Assembly: GCA_013398615.1 (NCBI GenBank)
Contig: VZSR01000520.1
Coordinates: 25,441,333 to 25,505,332 of the forward strand
DNA length: 64,000 nt
Origin: Brachypodius melanocephalos
Lineage: Eukaryota; Chordata; Aves; Passeriformes; Pycnonotidae
Direction of reading: 5' to 3'
Part shown: piece by piece, positions 1 through 12,291 of the stretch
Layout of the letters: every line of letters starts with the position of its first letter
Position numbering within the stretch: the stretch's first letter is position 1
The notes under the pieces: model-generated
What the model was told of the DNA's origin: nothing
What the model saw: the letters and a program-made list of their open reading frames with translations, nothing else
Database searches by the model: none
Program-made: the position numbers and the translations under genes

Positions 1-560
1 GGGAAGGGCGGGCTCGGGACTCCACAGCAGCCGCGGGGACGATGCCGGTCCATTCCCGGGAGAAGAAGGAGAATAATCACGATGAGATGGAGGTGGACTA
101 CGGAGAGAACGAGGGCAGCAGCTCTGAGGAGGAGGAGACCGAGAGCTCATCCGTCTCCGAGGAGGGGGACAGCTCAGGTACCGCAGCCGCCCACAAGGCA
201 GCGCCGCTGAGAGGGCGCCGCGGCGGCTCCCTCAGCGCTCGGTGCTGCCCCGGGGACACACCGGTTCTGCCCCGGCTCTGGTGGCTGCCGGTGTCCCCCC
301 CCCCTTCCCCTCCCCCCGTGACCCCGCCCCGGCCCAGCCCCGGCTTCGGCTCAGCGGCTTCTCTTCGGGCCGCCGGCCAGGGCGCAGGAACGGGGCGGGG
401 CGCAAGGGCAGGGAGCCCCAGGGAGCCCCGAGCCGCCGGGTCTGGAGCAGGCTGGCACCCGGCCATGGCGGACTGGGCCGCGCTGCTCCGCTCCGTGGAA
501 GAGCCAGGGGTTGTGCCCTGCTGGGCTTGAGTGTGTCCTCGCAGAGGGGCTCCTCGCTGA
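1..560 (+). promoter_or_regulatory. BRMS1L: CpG island over the BRMS1L 5' end
   Basis: The first ~560 bases are strongly GC-rich and full of CpG, covering the short visible 5' UTR (1-41), coding exon 1 and the start of intron 1. Sequence turns AT-rich abruptly after about 570. This is the usual layout of a housekeeping-type vertebrate promoter, with no TATA box visible. The transcription start and most of the promoter may lie upstream of base 1, outside the window. The edges of the island are judged by eye, not computed. Confidence 0.75.
42..177 (+). CDS. BRMS1L: BRMS1L coding exon 1 (residues 1-45 and first base of codon 46)
   Basis: Encodes the acidic N-terminus, beginning [20 protein letters not shown] and ending in GDSS. 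The donor is CTCAG|GTACCG, and the last G completes Glu46 with AA from exon 2. Open reading continues into intron 1 to 530, but that extension is GC-rich intron translation, not protein. Confidence 0.95.
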
Positions 561-3500
561 GGTGTCCACTTAAAGGCTTGGCATATATACATGCGTGTGC
601 ATACATGAACACGTGTGTACGTACATATAAGCACGTATTTCCATGCAAGCTCATGAATTTCAGCTAGGTATTTTAAGACCTGTCTTTGAGGGGATATTGG
701 AAGCCCTGTCAATACCACTGGCTTCTTTTGCAAATCACTTCAGCCTCTGCTCAGTTGAAGATCCCTTCTTTTTTCCATAGTTTTCTTCTGGACTGTAAAT
801 TTTGAATTATGCTAGCAGCTGAAATCTAGCTTTAAAAGAATCACTTTTTATATCTCCACTGTGTTATTAAGAAGGTTGGTGTTATCTGCTGAAACTTTCC
901 ACCTTAAAACATATTTCCAGTTGATAACTGGTGGGAGTTTGTGGTGCCTTGTTTGAATAGTGATGAGATGCAAGGCGGTGGATGGAGAGGAAGTTGGACA
1001 GGGTTAGTAAATCGAGAAAAGTCCTGATGTCGATGTGGACTAGGACCAGTCCTAGTCCTGGACATGTGGTTCTGGCAGCTTAAATGATTTAGTGCTGAGG
1101 CCCCTATATCACCAAATTAAAACCATAGAATATGCTGAGTTGGAAGGGACCCACCAGGATTTTTGAGACCAACTCCTGACTCTGCACAGGACACCCCAAA
1201 AATCACACCATGTCCCTGAGAGTCTGGGATTAGGAAAGAGTAAGTGTGTTTTAAGGGAGTCTAGTCTGTTCATATTTCTTTGAAACAATACAAGAAGCTC
1301 TACAGATAATTTTTGTTGCATTCCAGAAAGAAATGCTTTTAAGGTCAGACTTGAAGTGTGATGATTACCTGCTTGTCTCAGTGTCTTGACCAACATGAAC
1401 ATAGTCTGTGGAAGCATATTATTCCTACAGAGTTAAAATGATTAGCACCCCAAGAAATAAGTCTCAATTTAAATTAGTAATGAATTTTGTTGTTGAATTT
1501 GTCATTTGCTTTACTAGCATTCAGCCTTCTTTTTTTTTTTCCTGTCTCCAGTAGATGCCTGAGAATACAAACGATGCTGTTAGAGGAAGCGTGATTCATC
1601 CTTGAGAGCTGGGACTCTTTCTATCCTGTTCATTTTGATGTTACGTATTTAGTACAGGTGTTTTATTGACTGGAATATAGAATAGTTTGTTAGGGATGAA
1701 TTTAAAAAGCCACAAGTTGTGCTCACTATCCCAGAGGAGAATTTGGCCACTTTTTGAAGCACTTTTTATAGGCCACAGCTTGTTAAAAAAAGCTATTTTA
1801 GGTGCTGTTACATTTTAAGTGCTGTGTGGATTTTTTATCTTTAAACCAGGTTGCCCTAATTACTGTGTTGGACTGCTTAAGTACAGTAGGAAAAAACAGC
1901 TGTGATTTTGGATATGTTTAAAAGTACCCTAAATACTTTTTGCAGTATGAAACTGTATGGTAAATCTGAAGTTTTGAGACAGGATGGGCCTATCAGCAAC
2001 TGTTTTAATATGAAATGAGCAGACTTCCACCTCCTGTGATGTAAATTTTCAGTTGGAAAGTCATGAAATTTGATCTTACAACATTTTATTATTTCAGCAA
2101 TGCATATTCCATAGTCTGTGTGTGGTTTAAGGCCATGAGGAAGAAATTCCATAAGTGGGGAATTAAAGATGTGTCACAACTCTGAAAATCTTTGTAGTTT
2201 TATGTATCTTATTGGAGGAAGAATAAAGATGAAACACTTGAAGAGCAGCTTGGCATGTGAATTGACATTTAGTATGAATGATAGGTAGAATGAAGACTTC
2301 TAGGCAGAAGGTCAAAGAGTTTTGAGATATTTGTAGCTGAGAGAAGATTGGAGAGAGCTATGTGTTATTTCTTTATCTACAAGGAAGTCAGCTATACCCT
2401 CAGATGCCAATGAACAGCAATTTCCTTGTGACACAAGTTTAAAATGTAAGATATAGTCCCTTTCCCCTCCAGCACTGGGTGTTCTCTGATCCTCAGCCAG
2501 GGTTACAGTTCTAGTTTTCTTTGTTTTGTACTCCATAAACATGCACAGACAATAAAATGCATGTTACTTTAAGAAAAGCTTGAGAGTGAACTCCTTAGTA
2601 AAACATACTCAGAATCAAAAGCATAGCAGAACACATTTGAAACATGTTTGAGAATAAAAGGGAAAAACTGTGGGTATCCCAGTGCCTGTTCCTGTTTGGT
2701 TTCAGTGGGACATGCCTTCACAATTTAAAGAAGCTTTATTTTTGTAGGACAGAAATGCTTTATACGACTCTGAGTAATATGATTGCCACATTCCTTAAAT
2801 GTGGCCAAATTATAAGTTGCTAAATCGATTTTGGCTTAGATATTGTGTCAAACAGTCAAATAAAACTTTGTTCTTTAATAGGATTTCCAGCTTTATTCTG
2901 GGATTATGGTTCTGCCTTACTTTTGAGAACAACATTTTAATATAAATAGTATCTCTTAATAGTCTGATATGCTCTTCCCCCACCCTCCCCATCCACTGTA
3001 TTTTTTTAAAAGTTCTGTCTTCAACTTTTCTTGCTCTGCTTTCAAATACTGTATGTTATATTGTGTTTTAAAACTTTGTACACTGTCCTTTTTGATTGTA
3101 TAAACAGTAGTATGACAGACTGCACTAGGTCTTTAAGTTGGACTCATAGTTGCCGTTGTAATACTGATTGGTATTGCTGTGCTGACTGCTGGTTTTCATA
3201 TCCAGGCAGAGAAGGTTAGTATAGTTTTTAGTCTTAAAAGCTTGTGATGATTTCAGGAAGAAGTTAAGTGCAGAGAGGGCTGAGTAGACAATCTGATATA
3301 ATAAGATCCTTCCAAGTAGCTAGTGGCCCTGAAGCTACTCCTTTTACCTCATCAGCTTTACAAATAGCTGTGCTGTTTTGCAAAACAATAAGAATGAGCA
3401 CTTGCATGCTGCATTCTGTAGTTGGTGTAGGAGATAGCATAAAGCAGTTAAACATATTTGTTGGAAAAATGTGAGTGAGGAAGAAGCAAAAAGCTCAGAG

Positions 3501-6500
3501 TTGTTTATAACCTAAAAGAGTGATCCCTGCTGGGTTCAGGATCCTATTTTGCGTCTCTGTCAGGCAGTAGGATTTTTCTTGCCAGAGTAACTCCTTACAT
3601 AACTAAGGGCTCCTTAGGACAGTGCCTTCTCTCAAGCATCTGGCCTGTTTGCACCAGTTGAGTCACAGTTCCTTGGTGCATGGCCATCTCTTCTGCATGG
3701 CTGCTACTGGTTGATAATGGTCAGCTGCAGTGTAACTAGAGGGCTAATTTCTGCAGATACTGCTGTTACAAAGCAGTTTCACTTACCTGACCTTTGAATA
3801 TGGCTTAACAAAGCCTTTCTTTTTGTTTTTTTCTGGGAAGGTTGGGAACGAATCAAGAATTTTGTATCTTGGTTTCTCAGTTTTCTAGTCTAAGAAACGC
3901 CAATGGAGATAACAACTGATGTTTCATAACGTTGGATGTCTCAGTGGCAGTGTCAAAACTTTTGGCAGAAAATTGTCTATTTATGTTGCTTTATCTTTCC
4001 TAGGTAAATTACAAAACAAACAAACAAAAAAAGGCGTATAAACCAAAATAGAATCTATGAAAAAATTAATGTTAACTACTTTTGCTGCATAAAAGTATAT
4101 AAAGTCAAGTGTCTGCAGTGTTCTAGACTTTTCAGGTTAAGAAATGTTTCATTAGAGTAATTTCTAATGGTCATTAAAATGAACTGCAGATATTTTTACA
4201 TTAATATTTCAAGTTCAAAGAACTCTTTCAATTGGACAGGATGAAACCTGTTTCAAAATTATATGTTACTTTTTCTTTAAAGAATAATAATAAAAAAACA
4301 AATCTTGAATTTTATGTGACAAATGTAATACTGAACTGTGCCTGCATTCTGGGTTCTGCTTTTTTTTGTACTAACCCAGGATACAGTTGAATTTTCAGTG
4401 GTGGCTTATAACTGCTCATTCTTAATGGTGTCTTTCACTTGGTGTGACACACATTGTTTAGTTTTTCTCTTTCATTCATTCTTATGTATTCTTTGTATTT
4501 CAGTCATGAAATTACCCTCTTGAGGTCTTACAGTGACGTTGTTTCCTGTTTTGAGGAAGAAGAATTGCTGTTTATGGAGTTTTTTCTAGAACTAGATCTA
4601 GGTTTCTTACTTTGTAGCTTATATGCCAAGTGATTTCTCATAGTCTGCTTTTAAAGAATAATAGTATGAGAGAAATTGTTCATGGCTATAATTCAGGCGC
4701 CCTTCTGCGTTCACTAGAAACAAAATATCCAGTTTATTCGTTGTATATTACATTGTTAATTTTTTCTGTTGTTGTTCTTAGAAATGGATGATGAGGACTG
4801 TGAAAGAAGAAGAATGGAATGTTTAGATGAAATGTCCAATCTTGAAAAGCAATTTACAGACCTTAAAGATCAGTAAGTATTTTAATGTTTCAAGTACCTC
4901 ATTTGAGGATCCATGAAAATATTGTGTGCAGCTCATGTTTCTTGTCTTTCATATATGTGGATGCTACTTCTGGAGATCAGTAGGGACTGGGAATTCTGAA
5001 AATACTTGCAGGCAGTTGCTCCAGAATGCTTCTGTGTGTTCACATATTTTTTGTTTTGCTGTAAGGATGGTTTTGAAATGTTCCTTTAAAGGGCTGGGTG
5101 TGTTGCATCAAACTCCCTAGTAGAGCCAAGGAATTGAGATTTTTAGGGAAGTTTGAGATTTTGTTTAATTACTTATTCATTCAATGTCATTCTCATACTT
5201 TAATATATTTGGGACAGACCTAAGTGCATTGTCTTTGCTAACTAAGAAGTTAGGTTGTTGTTTTTTTTTTTTTTTTGCAGCAATAGTTTTTGTAGTTGGT
5301 ACCAATGAAAGTTTCTTGTGATTACTGCAAAGCAGGTGCCAGTGCAATATAAAATGAAAATACTGTTCTCTCAGTCTGCTGCAATACCTTCATAAGTAGC
5401 TAGAAAATACTTTTAATATTTAAAAGAAGAGAGAAACTTAATAGCTACAGTTATTCAAAAGTGATTGTCATGTGTATTACAACCTGTCATTTCTATCATA
5501 GAATCATTAAGGTTGGAAAAGACCTCTAAAATAATGAAGTCCAACCATTTACCTAACAGTGTCAGGTCCACTACTAATCCATGTCTCTAAGCACTACATC
5601 TATGCATATTTTTGAACACTTTCAGGGCTTCCACCATTTCCTTGGGCAGCCTGTTCCAGTGCTTGAACATTCTTTCAGCCAAGAAATTTTTTCTAATATC
5701 CAATCTAAGCCTCCCCTGGTCCAACCATTTTCTCTAGTCCTGCCTCTTGTTACCAGGTAGAACAAGCTGACCCTCACCTTGCTACAAACTTCTTTCAGGT
5801 AGTTGTAAAGAGCAGTAAGCCTCCCTTGAGCTTCCTTTTCCTTAGGCTAAACAACCCCAGCTCCCTCAGCTGCTGCTCACAGGACTTGTGCTCCAGACCC
5901 TTTGCCAGCTCCATTGTCCTTCTTTGGACAAGCTCCAGCAGTGTGTGTGAAGTTAAGTTTGTTTTAGCTTTAAGTTAGATGCTTCTGTTCAAGTTTAAAT
6001 TGGTGGCATTTTGGCAACTAACTTAGTAAGGTACTTAGTAAGTGAAACATTGAGAAGATCTGGTCTGTTCTTGGGCATATGCTTTAATTGAAAACTTAAA
6101 TCAGTTGTTATTATGGTTCAGATGCATATTTATATTGTGAGATAGTTCATTCTGCTACAGAACTGAGACATACAACTTGCTTTGCATAACAGGACACTGT
6201 GAGGTCTGGAGATAATAGGGTCTGTAAAGAATTGCCCAACAAGAGATTCCTTGCTGCAGTGTCTTGAGGAGACTGTCCTGCTGTTCTTTGGGCTGAGCAT
6301 GGAAAAACCTGGGAAATGCAGCCAACCAATGAGTACTGGAGCCAGTCAGTACTGATTGGTTTGGCATTTGGAAAACTGTCAGCTTTTGAGTTCAGTGTTA
6401 CTCTTCCATCTGTTCAGCAGCTTGGATGACTGAAAACAATTTGTGGAAACAGATCTTTAAGGAGTGAATATGAAAGAGAGTGGTCTTGAGAGGAAAGAAG

Positions 6501-9500
6501 CAAGTACTTTGAGGGGCTTAGGGGCTTACACATGGTGTTTGAACTGTGGTATATGGAGGAAGGTATTGTAAAGACACATTGGTTGGTTGAGAGATAGAGG
6601 TATTTGTGTGGGCTGGAAGAACAGTGATGGTGAGAATACCAGAAACAGAGCATTAGAATGATGGAAGAGGGATTATAGGGAGAAGCAGCTGTGAATAGGG
6701 AGATGGGAAAGTAGAAGATGCATAAACAATGGGACTTTTGTTACAACTAACAGCAGAGATGGCGTAATGGTTGGGTCTGCCTCCTTCTCCATTTCAGGGA
6801 AATTGAATTTGGATGTTATGAGATAAGTAGCATTTACAGTAGTTTGGTAGCATTTATTAATTTTGGACAAGTCATTGTTTGAAAATACTGGATGAAGAGT
6901 TGTAGTCCATCAACTGTTGCATGGTACCAAGTGCTGATAGCACCCAGTCTGTAACTGCTTGCTCTTATGTAGCTGGTACTTGGTGGTGTGTAATAAATAT
7001 TAGTGACTGACCTAGTCAGGTGCACTGTGCACCCAGGCTTATGGTCTGGCTAAATAATTCTGCTGTAGCCTTGTGTTAACCACAATGTGCAGAGCATGCT
7101 CATCAAGGGTTGAGCCCAGCAGACTGGGGTTTGATCAGCTGCAGGCTGTGTTAGCTAACTGCAGATCCTGGTGGCAGGGTGAACAGGCAGTTGTTTCCGA
7201 GAGTCTTGATATATCAGTATACATGAACTATATTTAATCTAATTAGCTATTTAACCTGTGCACTTTAAATAAGTAAAAAGCAGCATCCTTGTCCCAAGGA
7301 TATCTGCTATGTAAACATGTAACATCTGATGTGTTTGTAACACTTACGGAGTTTGTACATGCTTGCTTTAATTTTACACCTTTTGATTGTGGTGTGCAAG
7401 ATGAAGAATGAGGACAGGAAAAGTTAGTTATATTGATGATTCTAACATGGAACACTAACAGTTACAAGTAAATGGAGCTTTATTGAGATTGAAATGTTTG
7501 TAACTGATACTATGTTAAATTCTTCCAAGTGCAAGCAGATTTATTCATTGTCTGCTAGCAAATACCAGCTTTTTAGTGATTCCAGATGGAATCACTAAAT
7601 TTCAGGTAAAATAAAAATACTTCATTACACTTCCTTTTGGCAGGAATGTAATATGTCAGAAATTATATCATGTATTTATAATAATACGCAACATATTGGG
7701 GTTTTTTTAGATAAAATAAAAATACTTTATTACACTTCCTTTTCGCAGGAATGTAAAATCATCTCATGGTATTTGTAATAATATGCAACCTGTAGATCTT
7801 CAAGGAAGATGAATTGAGGTTTGCTTCATTAAGCACCTGCATCTCTTTTTCCTTAGTTTATGGTAGTGTGGGAGCAGATATGTGGACACAAATATGAATG
7901 ATCATTTCTATCCACAAGCTGTCTATCTTTCTCTCTCATGACATAACCCAGTTTGTTCTTATGTACTGTAGTACCTTTTCATCTCCTCTTCCATGTTCAT
8001 TCATGTCCTATTATTAACAGATGTGCAATTTTTTTTCTTCTTCCTTAGAGATGGAGATACATTTAATTTTATCATTTCTGCACTTCTGATTATTTGCATT
8101 TGCCTTTCAGAAAGGCTTAATAGGCATGGATAGTGTTGTTCAAAAAGAAAATATGTATTGGAAAATTCAAATGCTAGCAGATCCTCATTTTGTTTCAGTG
8201 TTCCATAGCATTAATAAAGGGATGACAAATAGTTATTTTAAAAATATTTCTTCTAACCTGTGTTTTATTTTAAACATAATACATATTTTTATTTCTATTA
8301 TTTTAAGACTTTACAAAGAAAGATTAAGCCAAGTGGATGCAAAGCTACAAGAGGTCATAGCTGGAAAAGCACCTGAATATTTAGAACCATTGGCAGCTTT
8401 ACAAGAAAATATGCAAATCCGAACCAAGGTGGCAGGTAGGCACGTGAAATGAGTATTGCTGTTTCAAAGTAGAAACTTGCTATGCATTTTAAGGTCAATC
8501 TTCTGTTTTCTTTAGAATTGTTGAAGGAGTGTGTTTTAACGTTACAAATATTAAAGCATAAACTTTAAATATGAAGTAGTTTTTAAGTGAAAATGAGTAT
8601 GTTGCTTACCTGCTTGCATAAGTTGCCTGACAACATCACACTAAAAATACAGCTTTTTTATGTTTCACTTAATAGCTGCCTGTTTTTAAGTAGTAAGAAC
8701 AAAATTACTGAGTAAAAGCTAGTATTTTTTTTAGTCAGAAGGCTTGGGATTGAGTCTACACAATGGTCATTTTTGAAGAGCTATGTAGGTGCTATGTCAT
8801 GAAATGCTTGCTATCTAATATGGTGACATTTTTTCCTGCTCTCCTAATCTGTGTCTCTTCTACTCCTCTGCTGCTATCCTGTTCTGTCTAGGGAAGGAGG
8901 AGAAACCTCTTGTCCTTGGTGTTTTCATCTAAGCTGAATTTTAGTTATTAAAACTAATGTTTATACAGGTTTTTGTGCTCATAGAAGAAGGCAAGAACAT
9001 TTATTTTCTTCTTGTATACAACCATATAATCATATGAAATGGTAATATTATAGGAAGATAAAGTTCTGTACTTCCCTATTGTAAATTTGCTTCATGTAAC
9101 AGCTCGATTCTGTTAGGAGGATTCAGCTGTCTAAGGGTTACCTAACACAGGCTGTCAGAGAGCCAAAAGACCTCTGTAGCCAGAGAAGCTATACCAGTGT
9201 CTAAGAAATTTAGCAGAAATGTGCAGGCTAACTGAAAAATGGCAAGCCACCTTGTACTTTTCATAGTATTAGTGCTGTTTCAGTACTACTCCATATGTCT
9301 TCATTGGTACTTTGGACTTTGAGAATTAGAAATCTCTTGATCCATTGCATTTCTCTCCCTCTGGGTCTTACCTGTAATGCTTTTTCTCAGTTGCTGACCC
9401 AGCATTTCTGGGTTTTAAGTTCTTAGCCCAAATTTATGTGACTAGTCCTAAGTAGCCCACTCGGGCTTTGCAGGAGGATCTCAGTTGAATTTGCAAAAGG

Positions 9501-12242
9501 TTTGATATAAAAGCAACCTTAATCCAGGCTTTTAATTTTCAGTTTTAAATATAGCTGTCCATCAGTGCTTTCATGTAGGTGGGTATGGGATATGCAGCAT
9601 ATTACACTTTCTCCTGATTGGTCTTCAGCACCATTGAAGAACCATGTTTCAATGTAAAAAAAGCTCAGCTTAAAAACAGGTTTCCTTGAAGCTGAGAATA
9701 GAAAATAGAGGTTTTTTTTCCATTTGTCCTCAACTGAATGACCTTGATAAAATTATTTCATAGAAAACAAGAGACTGCAGAACTGGCTTATTTGCTCTTA
9801 CTGTTTGAGAGCCTTGACAGGTAATAGTAGGACTTGAGTTCCAGCAGGTGACCTATAAGGACCTACTGTTACCTATGAAAGGGGAGGAAGTGGTCACAAA
9901 ACCCCCAAACTAAACTATATTTAGCTAAACTTAAATATAATTGCATCTGTGTTAGAAAAGCAACTTGTATTCTTCAGCTCTATAAGGCACTATTCACACA
10001 AAATGTGGATCTTGACTATTACAGCAAGTCAGAAAAACAACTGTTTCTTCTAGAACAGTTCATACCTGTATTTTCCAATTTCAGTGACCTAAATATGCCA
10101 GTCAGCCATAAATATTAAGAGAATAAAAGCCAGCATAACACAGCAATGTAAGCAGAGAACATTTTGAACTCTAGAGTAGCATCACTGTGGAAGAATGACT
10201 GACACAATACTTTGTGGTTTATTTTTCAGAGCGATTGCTACTAGTAGTTTTGTTCCTCTAGTACTGTGTTAATTTATAGTAAGTTGAATTATAAGGGAGG
10301 TTGGTTTTGAAAGTTCTTCAGTTGCAAGACACCATCACTGTGTGTGCAAACTTAACTCCTTAAGTTTCTAATCTGAAGCAATGTAAGTGTTGTCTGTTGA
10401 ATGCATTGAATATATTAAATCAAGTTCTGTTGATGCTTGCCAGATATTGCATTTCAGGTACCTCTGAGGTTTTTTTTCAGCTGCTTAGTGGACACATTTC
10501 CAGAAATGAGTAAAAATGCTCCTAAATACTTAGAAGCGGTACCCTTTATCACAAGGTGACTGTTTTTAAGAATGGAGCAGTCTCGTTAATTAATGTAATT
10601 TGTTAAAGTCATGCATTACAAAGTAAGTCTTATTCCAAATATTAATTTGTAAAACCTTTTTCATTCAGTTTTCTATCTGTTTTAAAACCTCAAAACCTTA
10701 TTTTAAACTCTAATTAGAAAATAGAAGAGGCCATTCAGTACTTAAGTTTGAAAACTGATAATATTAGGATAGTTTGATCAGAAATAAGAAATAGACGTAT
10801 TTTCTAAAGTTAGTGTGACCACTGGTGTAATTTATTGACTGACAGGAGAAGGAGTTAAAATAGCATGTATTTTTTCTCAGATCTTCAGAATTAAGGATTT
10901 ACTTGTTCTTATTTTTATTCTTTAAAGCAGCCAGCCACTCTAAGTGCCTAATGTAATACATCTGTATTTTCCACTGTGTGCATGTGTTGGGACTTGCAGG
11001 CAGTCTTAAAATAGAATTCTTTGGGTGGATATTTGCTAAAGAAAGTAATATTGCTGTAATTTGTCTGATTACAGGTATCTATAGAGAGCTTTGTCTGGAA
11101 TCTGTGAAGAACAAATATGAATGTGAAATTCAAGCCTCTCGACAGCACTGTGAGGTTGTGCCAGCTGTTTCACATTGATAGCTAATCTCATCTAACTTTA
11201 CTGTCTGTCGTGCTTTTCAGTGCATGTTTTTATTATTGCAGTTATTTGCAATTTGAATGCAATTGCCATGTAATATTTAAGCCCATGCAAGAGGTTATTC
11301 AAAGCATCTAAAAATTAGAATTATAGGATGTGCTGAGTTAGAAAGATCAAGAAGAAGTTAGAAAGATCATCAAGATCATCTAGTCCAATTCCTGGCCCTG
11401 TGCAGGACACCCAAGAATCCTTGAACTCAGACAAGCTGGGACCACTTTTCTGGGGAGCCTGTTGTAGTGCTCAACCACCCTCTGGGTGAAGAACCTTTTC
11501 CTGATAGCCATCCTAAACCTCCCCTGGCTCAGCTTCATGCCTTTCCCTCAAATCCTATCCTCCCTGGTCCCGAGAGTAAAGTGATTAGTCCCTGCCCTTC
11601 TGCTTCCCTTTGCAAGGATATTGAAGACCAAGATGAGGTCTCCTTCCAGTCTCCTCCAGGCTGAACAGATGAAGCGACCTCAGCTGCTCCTCATACGGCT
11701 TCCACTCCAGAGCCTTCCCCATCCTCCTTGCCCTCCTCTGGACACTCTAATAGCTTAATGGCTTTCTTATGTTATGGCACCCCAAACTGCCCCCAGCACT
11801 GGAGGTGAGGCTGCCCCAGTGCAGAGCAGAGCAGGATGATCCCCTCCCTTGCCTGGTAGGCCATGCTGTGCCTGATGCCCCCCAGGATAGGGTTGGCCCT
11901 CCTGGCTGCCAGGGCACTGCTGGCTCAGATTCAGCTTTCTGTCCCTTTCTGTGGTGCTGCTCTCCAGCCTTTCATTCCCCAGTCTGTGTTTACATCCAGG
12001 ATTACCCTGTCCCAGATGCAAAATCCAGCACTTACTCTTTTTTAACTTTGTTTGGTTGGCAATTGCCCAGCCTTCTAATTTGTCAAAGTCTCTCTGCAAG
12101 GCCTCTCTGCCCTTGAGGGAGTCAGCAGCCCCTCCCAATATAGTGTTGTTCGCAAACTTGCTTAGTATTCCTTTTAGTCCCCTGTTTGGGTTGTTAATGA
12201 AGATGTCGGAAAGCTTTTTATTAGTTTGGCTTTCCATATCTA

Positions 12243-12291
<49 letters not shown>

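Larger units (their letters stand above)
178..4781 (+). other. BRMS1L: Intron 1
   Basis: GT-AG intron of 4.6 kb, ending TTGTTCTTAG. The first ~400 bases belong to the CpG island, followed by an alternating purine-pyrimidine tract (581-640) and a short CR1 tail (about 1121-1230, minus orientation). The rest is AT-rich with nothing else I can assign. Confidence 0.9.
4873..8307 (+). other. BRMS1L: Intron 2
   Basis: GT-AG intron of 3.4 kb. It holds a poly-T run before 5278, a CR1 fragment (5496-5943), a perfect short palindrome (7572-7599) and an imperfect two-copy direct repeat (7607-7789). The remainder is AT-rich without recognisable features. Confidence 0.9.

Noticed and set aside
42..530. 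Single 162-residue ORF starting at the BRMS1L ATG
   Set aside because: Only 42-177 is exon. The rest is intron 1 read-through, as the GTACCG donor and the exon 2 match show.
98..733. A 211-codon minus-strand open frame over exon 1
   Set aside because: Antisense to BRMS1L exon 1 and GC-rich intron. Low-complexity Pro/Arg/Gly-rich translation is expected from a CpG island.
8126..8452. 108-codon ORF around exon 3
   Set aside because: Starts in intron 2 and runs into intron 3. Only 8308-8435 matches the protein family.
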